Below are positions 52,831 through 61,973 of a stretch of DNA of 64,000 nt, piece by piece. A program made the translations under genes and the position numbers. The stretch lies in NCBI RefSeq assembly GCF_001423085.1, contig NZ_LMNU01000001.1:229648-293647 (forward strand), read 5' to 3'. Origin of the DNA: Methylobacterium sp. Leaf125. Lineage in GTDB: Bacteria > Pseudomonadota > Alphaproteobacteria > Rhizobiales > Beijerinckiaceae. Each line of letters begins with the position of its first letter. Position 1 is the first letter of the stretch. The notes beneath the pieces were generated by a model. It saw nothing but the letters and a program-made list of their open reading frames with translations. It was not told the DNA's origin and searched no databases.

Positions 52831-53706
52831 TCAGCCGGCGCGGATCGCGTCCGCCACCTCGCCCGGATATTCCTCGTGCGGGCTGAGTGCGCCCGGCACC
52901 GAGGCCCGGGCGACCCGGCCGGTGGCGATCAGCGCGTCCATCTCGGCGCCGGAGCGGCGCGGGGCCCGCTCCGGCCGCAGGACCAGGATCGGCGGCAGGT
53001 CGGGGGCCTCGAACAGGTCGAGGAAGTCCCGGCGATTCGCGAACGGGTCGAGGCCGCCGGTGACGAAGGCGGCGGTGCCGAAGCGGCCGCCGTTCTGACG
53101 GGTGATGGCGTGCTTGTCGGCGATGACTCCGGGCGTGACGTGGTCGGGGTCGGCATAGACGTGGGCCCGCATCATCCGGCCGATGACGGGGCGGCTGATG
53201 TTGATGCGGTAGAGGGCGTCGCCCAGGAGCGGCAGCTCCACGGCCCGGCGCAGGCCGGCGAACAGGCCCCGGCGCTCCGGTCCCAGGGCGGTGGGCAGGG
53301 GCCCCCGCCAGGTCGGGGCAATCAGGACGAGGCGCGCGAACAGCCCGGGGTGGCGCCGGGCCGCGGCCATGAGGTAGCCGGCGGCGTGGCCGGCCCCGAC
53401 CCCGAGGGCGTAGGGCCCGGGGGCCGCCGCCAGCAGGGCGTCGAGGTAGGCGTGCATCGTCTCCGGGGTCATGGGCACCCGGGCGCGGACATGGTCGCCG
53501 AAGCCCGGCCAGTCCGGCACGAGGCAGCGATAGGCGTGGCCGAGGTCCTTGGCCAGGGGCCGCATCTCGACCCGGGCGGAGATCGAGGACAGGGCAGGCA
53601 GCAGCAGGGCGTCGGGGCCGCTGCCGACGACGTCGTAGGGCGTCGGCACGCGACGCCCGGCGAAGGTCAGCGCGAAGCTGCGGGCGGAATGGGCCGGGTC
53701 GATCAT
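52831..53706 (-). CDS. Alpha/beta hydrolase-fold protein lacking the usual nucleophile
   Basis: A 291-residue alpha/beta hydrolase: the oxyanion-side PDWPGFGDH, the nucleophile elbow and the C-terminal His in LSPHEEYPGEVADAI are in place. At the elbow, however, the expected GxSxG reads LGVGAGHAAG, with Gly106 where Ser (or Asp/Cys) should be. It may be a non-hydrolytic member or use other chemistry. GGGAGAGG precedes the ATG. It follows dapD on the same strand after 138 bases that contain a hairpin. Confidence 0.82.
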   Translation of the reverse strand: MIDPAHSARSFALTFAGRRVPTPYDVVGSGPDALLLPALSSISARVEMRPLAKDLGHAYRCLVPDWPGFGDHVRARVPMTPETMHAYLDALLAAAPGPYALGVGAGHAAGYLMAAARRHPGLFARLVLIAPTWRGPLPTALGPERRGLFAGLRRAVELPLLGDALYRINISRPVIGRMMRAHVYADPDHVTPGVIADKHAITRQNGGRFGTAAFVTGGLDPFANRRDFLDLFEAPDLPPILVLRPERAPRRSGAEMDALIATGRVARASVPGALSPHEEYPGEVADAIRAG

Positions 53707-53781
53707 CGTACGCCTCTCCCTCGCATCCGGAACGATCTCACCGGCCCCAGATGGGGCATGGCCGGCCGCACCGGCACGCGA

Positions 53782-53813
53782 CCGAGCGCCGCCCCAGGAG
53801 GGGCTTCGCTCGG
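53782..53813. terminator. Hairpin downstream of dapD
   Basis: CCGAGCG/CGCTCGG outer arms enclose an inner GCCCC/GGGGC stem. It lies about 30 bases past the dapD stop on the minus strand and has no T tract. Confidence 0.45.
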
Positions 53814-53844
53814 ATTTCGGTCCAGCGACCCGGCGCCGCCCGGA

Positions 53845-54699
<855 letters not shown>

Positions 54700-54865
54700 G
54701 GGGCAGGTTCCGGCAACGGATCGGGACGGGCCCCGTGCTTACAAAAGCCCGTCCGGCCTGTCACCTTCGCGGCCGCAGCGTCGCGCGGCCTCGCGCGGTA
54801 TGCCGGCGGCCGCCCTGGCCCGGCCGGACTCGACCGGCCCGGCTCAGCCGGCCGGCCGGCGTCGG

Positions 54866-54963
54866 CCCGAAGACGTTCACCCGAAGACGTTCCCCCGCAG
54901 ACCTGAACCCGGAAAAATTCGCCCGCCGACATCAGCCCGCGGTCGTCAGCCCGCAGTCATGGG
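54866..54963. repeat. Seven 14-bp tandem repeats at the end of a small membrane-protein gene
   Basis: Seven consecutive 14-base units, all beginning CCCG on the plus strand (54866, 54880, 54894, 54908, 54922, 54936, 54950). The first two are near-identical; the rest diverge. The seventh contains the last codons of the minus-strand membrane-protein gene and the sixth includes its stop, so the array runs outward from the gene's 3' end. Confidence 0.75.
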
Positions 54964-55347
54964 CTTGGCGCTGGCATGGCCGCAGGCGTCGTAGCGCCGC
55001 TCGATGAAGAAGTAGTCCTTCATGGCGGTGTTGAAGTACTTGGCCGAGACCGAGACCTCGCGCCGGCCCGGCCGCCCCTCGGCAATGGGGCTGGGCACCC
55101 GCTCGATGGTGCAGCACTCGGTCTTGTCCCCGAGATAGTCGAGCCGGTTGGCATAGGCCCGTCCGCCGTGATCGCCGTTCTTGACGATGTCGCGGATCAT
55201 GATGTCGACGTAGGCCTCGTCGGGCAGGGTGGCGTTGGTCTCGTAGCAGACCAGCAGGCGGGTCGACTGCTCGTAGATCAGGAATCCGGCACCCAGGACG
55301 GCCAGCCCGAAGAAGGCGACGGTCGCCGCCTGCGTCCTCCGGCTCAT
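54946..55347 (-). CDS. Hypothetical membrane-anchored protein
   Basis: A 133-residue protein with one N-terminal helix (AATVAFFGLAVLGAGFLIYEQ) and a periplasmic domain with four or five Cys (LVCYETN, ECCTIERV, DACGHAS). I recognise no family. AGGAGG gives a strong ribosome site for the ATG at MSRRTQ. Its final codons are part of a 14-bp tandem repeat that continues past the stop. Confidence 0.75.
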   Translation of the reverse strand: MSRRTQAATVAFFGLAVLGAGFLIYEQSTRLLVCYETNATLPDEAYVDIMIRDIVKNGDHGGRAYANRLDYLGDKTECCTIERVPSPIAEGRPGRREVSVSAKYFNTAMKDYFFIERRYDACGHASAKPMTAG

Positions 55348-55742
55348 CGGTTGATCCTCCTGGCGCTCCGCCATCCCATGTCCCTCCGCAGGGCGCCGAC
55401 CCGGGCCCGCGGGCACACGGGGCCCGGGCGTGCGATCCCGGGCCGAAGGCCGGGATGCCACGTGCGCCGGATATCACCTCCGACCGAGCTTGCACCCGAT
55501 TCCATCACAAAGGGTTTCCGCGGAGGGGGTCGACGACCACAAAGGCCGGCCGGGTGCTGGCCAAGTGCCGGCAAAGGCCGGCTCCGGGCGGGATCGAGCG
55601 GATGCGGGTCCGAGACCGTCCCGCTGCCGCGTCCGCCGGCGGGCGCGAACGCGGCGGTTCGGGACGCCAGGGTTCGGGACGAGGCCCCGGCTCAGGCCGC
55701 CCCGATGGGGCCGGGGGCGACCGAGCCGGGCGCGATCGTCGT
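55348..55742. other. GC-rich intergenic region
   Basis: About 395 bases between two minus-strand genes. There is a dyad ATCCCGG/CCGGGAT at 55435-55456, upstream of the membrane-protein gene, and several loose GGTTCGGGAC repeats near 55650. No gene is supported. Confidence 0.4.
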
Positions 55743-56057
55743 TCAGTCGCCGTAATAGCGCTCGATGCGGGCGGCCTGGCCGGCGTGATACGCGAACCGG
55801 GCGTCTCCGTCGGATTGCGCCTGCCGGACGGCGGCGGCATGCCCGTACACCCGGGCCGCACCATAATCGCCCTGGAGCACAGCAACGTTCGCGGCGTGCA
55901 AGTCTCTCCGAGACTGAATCGCACGAACATTCGCGTCATGGGCGGCGTTTTGGGCGACGATGTACGAGCGCAGGCTCTCATGCGCCTGCGCCGGCACTGC
56001 GAGCCACGCCGAACTACTGACGAGAAAACCGGCCAAGGCCATTTTTACGACGCTCAT
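55743..56057 (-). CDS. Small exported helical protein
   Basis: A 104-residue protein with a Sec signal peptide (MSVVKMALAGFLVSSSAWLA, cut after AQA at about residue 25). The mature part is an Ala/Arg/His-rich helical polypeptide with Asn-Ala-Ala-His-Asp spacing, probably periplasmic. GAGGAGA is a strong ribosome site. Its composition and lower GC codons differ a little from its neighbours. No family is recognised. Confidence 0.75.
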   Translation of the reverse strand: MSVVKMALAGFLVSSSAWLAVPAQAHESLRSYIVAQNAAHDANVRAIQSRRDLHAANVAVLQGDYGAARVYGHAAAVRQAQSDGDARFAYHAGQAARIERYYGD

Positions 56058-56414
56058 GACAGTATCTCCTCAAACTGATCAATGATCACCGATGACACAG
56101 CAGGCCCATCCCATCCCTCTGAGCGGATCAGGAGCCTGGGGTCGAGTCGAACTTAGTGTGTTTGTCCCGTCTCGACCAGGGCTATAGCCTGACGGAATGT
56201 CGGGCTCCTTAACGGCGCGCGCCCTCGGCGCTCCGGCGGCGTGCCTCGATCGCGACGCCGCGCGCCCGGTCGGGCCGCGCGAAGGGGGCCTCGGCGACCG
56301 AAGGCACCGGGTCGTCCGGACCTGCGGCGGCCGCCCGGCCGGTGGCGGTGGGGTGAGATCGCGGGGACCGTCAGCGCCGCGGGGCGAAGCCCCGACGCCG
56401 GCGGAGGCGGGCGG
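56058..56414. other. Region upstream of the small exported protein
   Basis: About 355 bases. A TGATCA-A-TGATCA dyad (56076-56088) lies 19 bases upstream of the exported protein's start and could be an operator. The rest (56200-56414) is GC-rich without a credible gene. Confidence 0.4.
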
Positions 56415-56873
56415 TTACGGCGCGATGCGGTCGAACCGGTCGCCGAGGCTGGCGAGGTCGCCCGCGAAGGTGGCGAGGTCCGTGCTGAGTTCGCCGTGAA
56501 TCGCCCGGGCGGCGTCGGGAAACTCCTCCAGCACCCGGCGCATCAGGGTCGGGGTGATGCGGACCACCTCGGCGGGGCTGGTCGCATCGGCGTCGCAGGG
56601 GCGCTCGCCGCGCTGGAACAGGGCGAGGCGGCCGATCAGGCCGGAGCGCCCGACCGTGACGGGGGCGGCGCGGCCGCCCCGCGGGGTCAGCGTCAGGGTG
56701 CCCGACATCACCACGAAGCCGCCGTCGCCGCGCTCGCCCTGCGCGAACAGGCGCTCGCCCGCCGCGAGGCTGCGGCGCTCGGCGGCGAAGGAGAGCAGGC
56801 GCAGGGCGTCCCGGCCCAGGAAGCCGAACAGCGGCGCGGCGCTCAGTATCGCGATGTCGTCGTCGAGCCCCAC
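56415..56873 (-). CDS. Cyclic nucleotide-binding domain protein
   Basis: A 152-residue protein made of one cNMP-binding (Crp N-terminal type) domain: LFGFLGRDALRLLSFAAERR, GERLFAQGERGDGGFVVMSG, then a beta roll and a helical end. There is no DNA-binding domain. Small stand-alone domains like this are thought to gate or sense, but the partner is unknown. Divergent from a Crp/Fnr regulator 336 bases away. Confidence 0.85.
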   Translation of the reverse strand: MGLDDDIAILSAAPLFGFLGRDALRLLSFAAERRSLAAGERLFAQGERGDGGFVVMSGTLTLTPRGGRAAPVTVGRSGLIGRLALFQRGERPCDADATSPAEVVRITPTLMRRVLEEFPDAARAIHGELSTDLATFAGDLASLGDRFDRIAP

Positions 56874-57209
56874 CTAGCGTCCGTTCCTTGCCGCGCTGCC
56901 GGGGGAGCTTAGCCGAACCGGCGCGGACGCGAAACGGCGGCGGCGCGCCTCCGGCGCCGGACGGGGGAGAGCGGAGCACCCGGCCGGATCGACCGCGCGG
57001 AGGATGGCGCGGAGGATGGAGCAGAGGCGGTGTCGGCGACGGCGGCGCGCGCGCCAGCACCGGGGCGCCCGTAACGTCTGCCACCCGACAAAGGCGGGCG
57101 ACGACTATCTCGCCTCGGGAACGATGCTAGAGTGTCGGCACCTTCGACGTTTCTTCTCGGTGATGATACCCGAATTGTGCTGGGTGCCCTTGCCTGTCGG
57201 ACAGGGACC
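56874..57209. other. Divergent intergenic region before the Crp/Fnr gene
   Basis: About 335 bases between the cNMP-domain gene and the Crp/Fnr gene. Its right 100 bases are lower in GC and likely hold the Crp/Fnr promoter. No exact EcfG box or clear dyad is seen. Confidence 0.35.
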
Positions 57210-57932
57210 ATGACACGGCTCCAGCCATCCGCCTCCGCCAACGGGCTGCTCCGGCGGCTTCCCCCCGAGGATTTCGACCGCCTCGCGCCCGACCTCCGGC
57301 GGGTCGAGGTCGAACTCCTCCAGGTCCTGATCGCGCCGGGCGAGACCGTCGAGACCCTCTACTTTCCCGAGAGCGGCTACGGATCGGTCGTGGCCAATGG
57401 CGGCGAGGGCGGGACCGGCGGGGTCGAGATCGGGCTGATCGGCCGGGAAGGCCTGATCGGGGCCGCGCCGGTCCTGCTCGATGCCGACCGCACGCCGCAC
57501 CAGACCCTGGTCCAGCAGGCCGGCACGATGCTGAGCCTTCCGGCCTCCGCCTTGACCGAGGCCGTCGGCCGCAGCGAGACCCTGCGGCGCTTCCTGCTGC
57601 GCTACGTCCACGTCCACGGCCTGCAGGTGGCCTCGACCGCCTACAGCAACGCGACCTACACCATCGACGTGCGCCTCGCCCGCTGGCTGCTGATGTGCCA
57701 CGACCGGGCCGAGGGCGACGAGATCCGCCTCACCCACGACTTCGTGGCGCTGATGCTCGGGGGCCAGCGCGCCAGTGCGACCATCGCGGTCCAGACCCTG
57801 GAGGGCAACGGGCTCATCCGGGCCCAGCGCGGCCGCGTGACGATCCGAGACCGGGCGCGCCTGCGGGAGATGGCGAACGGGAGCTACGGCTCGGCGGAGG
57901 CGGAATATGCCCGCCTGATCGGGCCTTCCTAG
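57210..57932 (+). CDS. Crp/Fnr family transcriptional regulator
   Basis: A 240-residue regulator: N-terminal cNMP-like roll (LIAPGETVETLYFPESGYGSVV, then VEIGLIGREGLIGAAPVLL), long dimer helix and a C-terminal winged helix (IRLTHDFVALMLGGQRASATIAVQTLEGNGLI). It lacks Fnr-type Cys and belongs to the alphaproteobacterial group often regulated by stress or light. The ATG before TRLQPS fits; the frame is open 78 bases upstream. The DUF6894 gene follows 15 bases later. Confidence 0.88.
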   Translation: MTRLQPSASANGLLRRLPPEDFDRLAPDLRRVEVELLQVLIAPGETVETLYFPESGYGSVVANGGEGGTGGVEIGLIGREGLIGAAPVLLDADRTPHQTLVQQAGTMLSLPASALTEAVGRSETLRRFLLRYVHVHGLQVASTAYSNATYTIDVRLARWLLMCHDRAEGDEIRLTHDFVALMLGGQRASATIAVQTLEGNGLIRAQRGRVTIRDRARLREMANGSYGSAEAEYARLIGPS

Positions 57933-57947
57933 GGAGGCGACCGCCGG

Positions 57948-58199
57948 ATGCCGCGCTACTTCTTCAGCATCCGCTGCGACACCGGCCCCCTCGACCTAGC
58001 CGTGGACGAGGAGGGCGACGAGCTGCCCGACGTCGCGGCGGCGCGCCGGCATGCCCGGACCCTGGCGCAGGACCTGATCGCCCGGCACCGCATGAGCCTG
58101 ATCCGGGACTGGTTCGCCTGCACCGTCGAGGTGACGGACGAGGCGGGGGAGCGGGTCTTCACGCTTCCGTTCGCCGACACCGTGCCGGATTCGTTCTAG
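57948..58199 (+). CDS. DUF6894 family small protein
   Basis: An 83-residue protein matching the small MPRYFF-type family common in Methylobacterium and Bradyrhizobium: PRYFFSIRCD, DEEGDELPDVAAARRHA, and a final EVTDEAGERVFTLPFADTV. It is cytosolic and of unknown function. GGGAGG precedes the ATG. Likely co-transcribed with the Crp/Fnr gene. Confidence 0.85.
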   Translation: MPRYFFSIRCDTGPLDLAVDEEGDELPDVAAARRHARTLAQDLIARHRMSLIRDWFACTVEVTDEAGERVFTLPFADTVPDSF

Positions 58200-58215
58200 G
58201 GGCGGATCGCCCCGC

Positions 58216-58902
58216 CTACGGCAGCAGCTTGTAGCCGCCGCCCTCGGTGACGAGGATCGCCGCCAGGGCCGGGTTCGGCTCGATCTTCTGGCGCAGGCGG
58301 TAGATGTGCGTCTCGAGGGTGTGGGTGGTGACCTGGGCGTTGTAGCCCCAGACCTCGGCCAGCAGCGTGTCGCGGCCGACCACCTCGCGCCCCGCCCGGT
58401 AGAGGAAGCGCAGGATCGCGGTCTCCTTCTCGGTGAGCTTCAGCTTCGAGCCGCGCTCGCCGACCAGCAGCTTGGCGCCGGGCCGGAAGGTGTAGGGACC
58501 GATCTGGAACACCGCGTCCTCGCTGGCCTCGTGGCTGCGCAGGTGGGCGCGGATGCGCGCCAGCAGGACGGCGAACTTGAAGGGCTTGGTGACGTAGTCG
58601 TTGGCGCCCGCCTCCAGGCCCTCGACGGTGTCGTCCTCGGAATCCTGCGCCGTCAGCATGATGACGGGGCCGCGATAGCCGCCGCGGCGCATGGCCCGCA
58701 CGGCCTCGCGCCCGTCCATGTCGGGCAGGCCGACATCCATCACCGCCAGGTCGATCCGATCCTCCGTGACGCGCGTGACGGCGCTCTGGCCGTCCAGGGC
58801 GGTCAGCACGGTGAATTCGTCGTAGAGATCGAGCTGCTCCATCAGCGTCTCGCGGAGCGAGGCGTCGTCGTCGCAGATCAGCAGGCGATGGGTATTCGGC
58901 AT
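58216..58902 (-). CDS. OmpR-family response regulator, CenR-like
   Basis: A 228-residue two-component regulator. Receiver: ICDDDASLRETL, phospho-Asp in AVMDVGLPDMDGRE, and Lys in ANDYVTKPFKFAVLLARIRAHLRSHE. The output is a winged helix (LTEKETAILRFLYRAG, EVWGYNAQVTTHTLETHIYRLRQKIE). The receiver-linker and FQIGPYTFRPGAKLL segments resemble the CenR envelope regulator of alphaproteobacteria as I recall it; this is a resemblance, not a proof. No kinase gene is adjacent. An upstream dyad may be its control site. Confidence 0.88.
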   Translation of the reverse strand: MPNTHRLLICDDDASLRETLMEQLDLYDEFTVLTALDGQSAVTRVTEDRIDLAVMDVGLPDMDGREAVRAMRRGGYRGPVIMLTAQDSEDDTVEGLEAGANDYVTKPFKFAVLLARIRAHLRSHEASEDAVFQIGPYTFRPGAKLLVGERGSKLKLTEKETAILRFLYRAGREVVGRDTLLAEVWGYNAQVTTHTLETHIYRLRQKIEPNPALAAILVTEGGGYKLLP

Positions 58903-59252
58903 CGACCGAAGGACTTTCAGGCAGTTTGCAGGATCCGCCAGCGGTGTTCAGGTCCGCGGACGGGCGGTGAGTCGTGAAGATCGACGGTTGCACCGCGACC
59001 CCGAAGCAGGATGACGACACGCGGCCGTCGTCTTGCTGTATGTCAATCACATCGGGTGCATTAAACCAACAATCCGGACTGCGCACAATACGGTTGTGCG
59101 CAGCCTAACACCCCGCAAACGGTGCAGGCCCACGAAAAGTTTCAGGGACATGCTTCGGCCGAGGGGCCCGATCGCGGTTTTAAGGAGGTCGATCGCGGTT
59201 TCCGCGCGGGGCCGGATTTGGCAGCCGGGCCGGCCCACGCGATAAGCGCCCC
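58903..59252. other. Divergent control region, CenR-like regulator / L,D-transpeptidase
   Basis: About 350 bases. The centre (59035-59120) is lower in GC and holds a perfect 10-bp-arm dyad (59079-59103). Further right are AAGGAGG-like sequences before the transpeptidase gene. No ORF is supported. Confidence 0.55.
59079..59103. promoter_or_regulatory. Perfect dyad between regulator and transpeptidase genes
   Basis: CTGCGCACAA and its exact complement TTGTGCGCAG, 5 bases apart. It lies 177 bases upstream of the regulator start and 150 upstream of the transpeptidase. With no T tract, an operator is more likely than a terminator. Confidence 0.5.
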
Positions 59253-59825
59253 ATGAAGCGGATCCCGACCCCGGCGCGGCAGCCCCCCCGGACGCCCACC
59301 ACCCTCCCCCGCCTGCGCGTCCGCGCCCTGGTGACGGACCGGAGCCGGGGCCAGCTCCTCGCGGGGGCCGCCGTCATCCCCTGCGCCCTCGGGCGGAGCG
59401 GGATCCGGCAGGTCAAGCGCGAGGGCGACGGCGCCTCGCCCCGGGGCACGGTCCGCCTGCGCGGCGGGGTCTACCGGCCGGACCATTTCGCGAGCCGGCC
59501 GGCGAGCCCCCTGCCCTTGCGCCCGAGCGCCCCCGGCGACGGCTGGTGCGACGACGCCCGGGACCGGCGCTACAACCGGCCGATCCGCCTGCCCGCCCCG
59601 GGGGTCGGGCACGAGCGGATGTGGCGCGACGACGGGCTCTACGACCTCGTGGTCGACCTCGACCACAATCGCGGGCCGATCCGGCCGGGCCGCGGCTCGG
59701 CCATCTTCCTGCACGTGGCGCGGGCCGGCTTCCTGCCGACCGAGGGCTGCGTCGCCCTGCGCCGGGCCGACCTCGTCCGCCTGCTGCGCCGGGTCGGCCC
59801 GGGCACCCGGATGCGGATCGGCTGA
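59253..59825 (+). CDS. L,D-transpeptidase (YkuD domain) family protein
   Basis: A 190-residue protein with the YkuD catalytic core: HNRGPIRPGRGSAIFLHVA (His about 154) and PTEGCVALRR (nucleophile Cys about 166). These enzymes form 3-3 crosslinks in peptidoglycan or attach proteins to it. No signal peptide is visible, unlike typical periplasmic members, so it belongs to the short leaderless group of Rhizobiales. The stop lies 6 bases from the convergent epimerase end. Confidence 0.85.
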   Translation: MKRIPTPARQPPRTPTTLPRLRVRALVTDRSRGQLLAGAAVIPCALGRSGIRQVKREGDGASPRGTVRLRGGVYRPDHFASRPASPLPLRPSAPGDGWCDDARDRRYNRPIRLPAPGVGHERMWRDDGLYDLVVDLDHNRGPIRPGRGSAIFLHVARAGFLPTEGCVALRRADLVRLLRRVGPGTRMRIG

Positions 59826-59831
59826 GCGGCC

Positions 59832-60803
59832 TCAGGCGGCGCGGCGGGCCCGCAGGGCGGCGAGGCTCGTCGCCACCGCCGCCGCGAGGGGCGTGTGCGG
59901 CTCCGCGCCGAGGCGGGCGACGAGGCGCGCATTGTCGAGCTCCAGGGTGGTCGACCAGAGATAGCGCATCTCGATCAGCTCGCGCAGGACGGTGACGAAG
60001 GGCGCCCCGAGATAGACCGGCGTCCAGGCGAAGGGCCGGACCGGCGGCCGGCGGCCCCCGGGATCGGCCTGCGCCGCCGCCTCGGCCACCGCCTCCGCCA
60101 TGGCCCGCCCCTGCAGGTGATGCCCCCGGAAGTTCAGGCGCAGCTGGCGCGGCAGGGTGGCCGCGTCGTCGAGGAGGCGCGCGAAGGTCTCGGCGAGGTC
60201 GGGCAGGTAGGCCCAGGCATGCCCCGCACCCGGACTCTCGGGGGTCGCCACCCGCCGCAGGGGCCGGCCCTCATGCATCAGCACGGTGGTGACCCAGGAG
60301 CTCGGCGCGTGCGGGCCGAAGAAGTCGCCGGCGCAGAGGATCAGGTGATCGAGCCCTTCGGCCGCCGCCAGCATCGCCTCCATCTCGACCCGGACCGCGC
60401 CCTTGCGGGTCCGCGGACGGCGCGGCGCGTCCTCGCCGAGGCGCGGCCCGGCCTCGGGGGCGTAGACGTAGAGGTTGCCCGGCATGACGAGGCGGGCCCC
60501 CGCCGCCTGCGCCGCCGTGATGGCGTGGCCCAGCATGGGCAGCGCCAGGCCGCGCCAGTCGCGGTAGCCGGGCGGGTTCACCCCGTGGAACAGGATGCCG
60601 GCGCTCCGGGCCGCTGCCACCATGTCGGCCGCGCGCAGGGCGTCGCCCGCGACCCAGTCGACGCCCGCGGGTCCGGTCCGCCGGGCCCGGCCGGGGTCGC
60701 GCGCCAGACCGCGCACCCGCCAGCCGTGCCGCAGCAGCGCCTCCGCCACCGCCCCGCCGATTCCGCCCGTCGCCCCGGTGACCAGGGCCAGCCTGTCCGT
60801 CAT
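59832..60803 (-). CDS. NAD(P)-dependent epimerase/dehydratase family protein
   Basis: A 323-residue extended SDR: VTGATGGIGGAVAEALLRHGW dinucleotide site (about 8-28), WVAGDAL, LFHGVNPPGY and VMPGNLYVYAPEAG. The usual YxxxK pair is not evident (the region reads RTRKGAVRVEMEAML), so it resembles NmrA-like or atypical SDRs. A GGAGGA ribosome site precedes the ATG; the frame is open 168 bases more. It diverges from the LysR gene, which is its probable regulator. Confidence 0.85.
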   Translation of the reverse strand: MTDRLALVTGATGGIGGAVAEALLRHGWRVRGLARDPGRARRTGPAGVDWVAGDALRAADMVAAARSAGILFHGVNPPGYRDWRGLALPMLGHAITAAQAAGARLVMPGNLYVYAPEAGPRLGEDAPRRPRTRKGAVRVEMEAMLAAAEGLDHLILCAGDFFGPHAPSSWVTTVLMHEGRPLRRVATPESPGAGHAWAYLPDLAETFARLLDDAATLPRQLRLNFRGHHLQGRAMAEAVAEAAAQADPGGRRPPVRPFAWTPVYLGAPFVTVLRELIEMRYLWSTTLELDNARLVARLGAEPHTPLAAAVATSLAALRARRAA

Positions 60804-60880
60804 CGCATCCTCCGATCCTGAAACGCCGCCGAGGATGCAGGGGGAGCGGCTCAACGCATATTGCCGAAAGGCGGCGACCT

Positions 60881-60900
60881 GCCATACGGTTTCGTATGGC
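60881..60900. promoter_or_regulatory. Dyad over the lysR start codon
   Basis: GCCATACG-GTTT-CGTATGGC, perfect 8-bp arms containing the LysR-type ATAC-N6-GTAT core. The lysR ATG lies inside the right arm. It is a strong candidate LysR operator serving both the divergent epimerase and lysR itself. Confidence 0.65.
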
Positions 60901-61768
60901 TGAGCCGGATTGGCACCTGTGGCGGGCGTTTCTGGGGGTGATGCGCGCGGGCAGCCTGTCCGGCGCGGCACGCGACCTCCGGCTGACCCAGCCCACCCTC
61001 GGCCGCCAGATCGCCGCCCTGGAGCAGGGCCTCGGCGCGACCCTGTTCATCCGCGGCCGCGACGGCCTGCGGCCTACCGACCGGGCCCTCGATCTGGTGC
61101 CCCAGGCGGAGGCCATGGCCGCGGCGGCGGCGGCCCTCCTGCGCCGGGCCTCCGGCGACACCGACGCGATGCGGGGCCGCATCCGCCTCACCGCCAGCAC
61201 CTTCCTGGGGGGCGGGGTGCTGCCGCCGATGCTGGCCCGGTTCCACGAGGCCCATCCGGGGGTCGACCTCGAACTCTCCCTCAGCGACCGCACCGAGGAC
61301 CTGCTGCGCCGGGACGCGGACCTCGCCGTGCGCAACGTGGCCCCGACCCAGGAGGCCCTGGTGGCCCGGCGCATCGGGACCGCGCCGGTGCGGTTCTACG
61401 CCCACCGGTCCTACGCCGCGCGACGGGGCCTGCCCGCGACGGCCGCGGAGCTCGGGCGCCACAGCCTGATCGGCCGGGCCGTCCATGCGGCGCGGGTGCG
61501 CCCGACGCTCGGTCACGACCTGACCTTCGCCTTCGCCTGCGACGACGACCTCGGGCTGCTGGCGGCCCTGCGCGCCGGCTTCGGCATCGGCTATTGCCAG
61601 GCGGGCGTCGCCCACCGCGACCCGGAGCTCGTACCGGTCCTGCCCGACCTCGTGTTGGCCGAGATCGGGATCTGGCTCGTCATGCACGAGGACCTGCGCA
61701 CCACCCGCCGCATCCGGGCGCTGTTCGATCATCTCGCCGGGACTTTGACCGGGTACCTCGCAGAATAA
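60896..61768 (+). CDS. LysR family transcriptional regulator
   Basis: A 290-residue LTTR: winged-helix start (HLWRAFLGVMRAGSLSGAARDLRLTQPTLGRQIAALEQGLGATLFIR, residues about 7-53) and a periplasmic-binding-type effector domain. There is no room for a normal ribosome site because the ATG sits in the dyad; the mRNA may be leaderless or its translation controlled. It is divergent from a reductase/epimerase gene by 92 bases, the classic LTTR layout. A terminator follows immediately. Confidence 0.9.
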   Translation: MAEPDWHLWRAFLGVMRAGSLSGAARDLRLTQPTLGRQIAALEQGLGATLFIRGRDGLRPTDRALDLVPQAEAMAAAAAALLRRASGDTDAMRGRIRLTASTFLGGGVLPPMLARFHEAHPGVDLELSLSDRTEDLLRRDADLAVRNVAPTQEALVARRIGTAPVRFYAHRSYAARRGLPATAAELGRHSLIGRAVHAARVRPTLGHDLTFAFACDDDLGLLAALRAGFGIGYCQAGVAHRDPELVPVLPDLVLAEIGIWLVMHEDLRTTRRIRALFDHLAGTLTGYLAE

Positions 61769-61770
61769 TT

Positions 61771-61801
61771 GCCGGCTTACAAAACGTGTAGCCGGCTTTT
61801 T
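61771..61801 (+). terminator. Rho-independent terminator of the lysR gene
   Basis: GCCGGCT/AGCCGGC stem with a 12-base loop and then five T residues, two bases past the lysR stop. Confidence 0.8.
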
Positions 61802-61973
61802 ACGAGGGTTTCAGGCGGTGATCCCTGCGGGCCCTCGGGCCTTGCGCCGCCATTCCGGGGCCGCGGAGCGGCACCCCGGAATGACGGCGCGGTCAGGACT
61901 GCCGGCCTCCGTGCGACGAGGGCAGAGGGGAGAGGCCGGCCCCCTCCCCTTCCCGTCAGGCCTCCCCTGCCCG

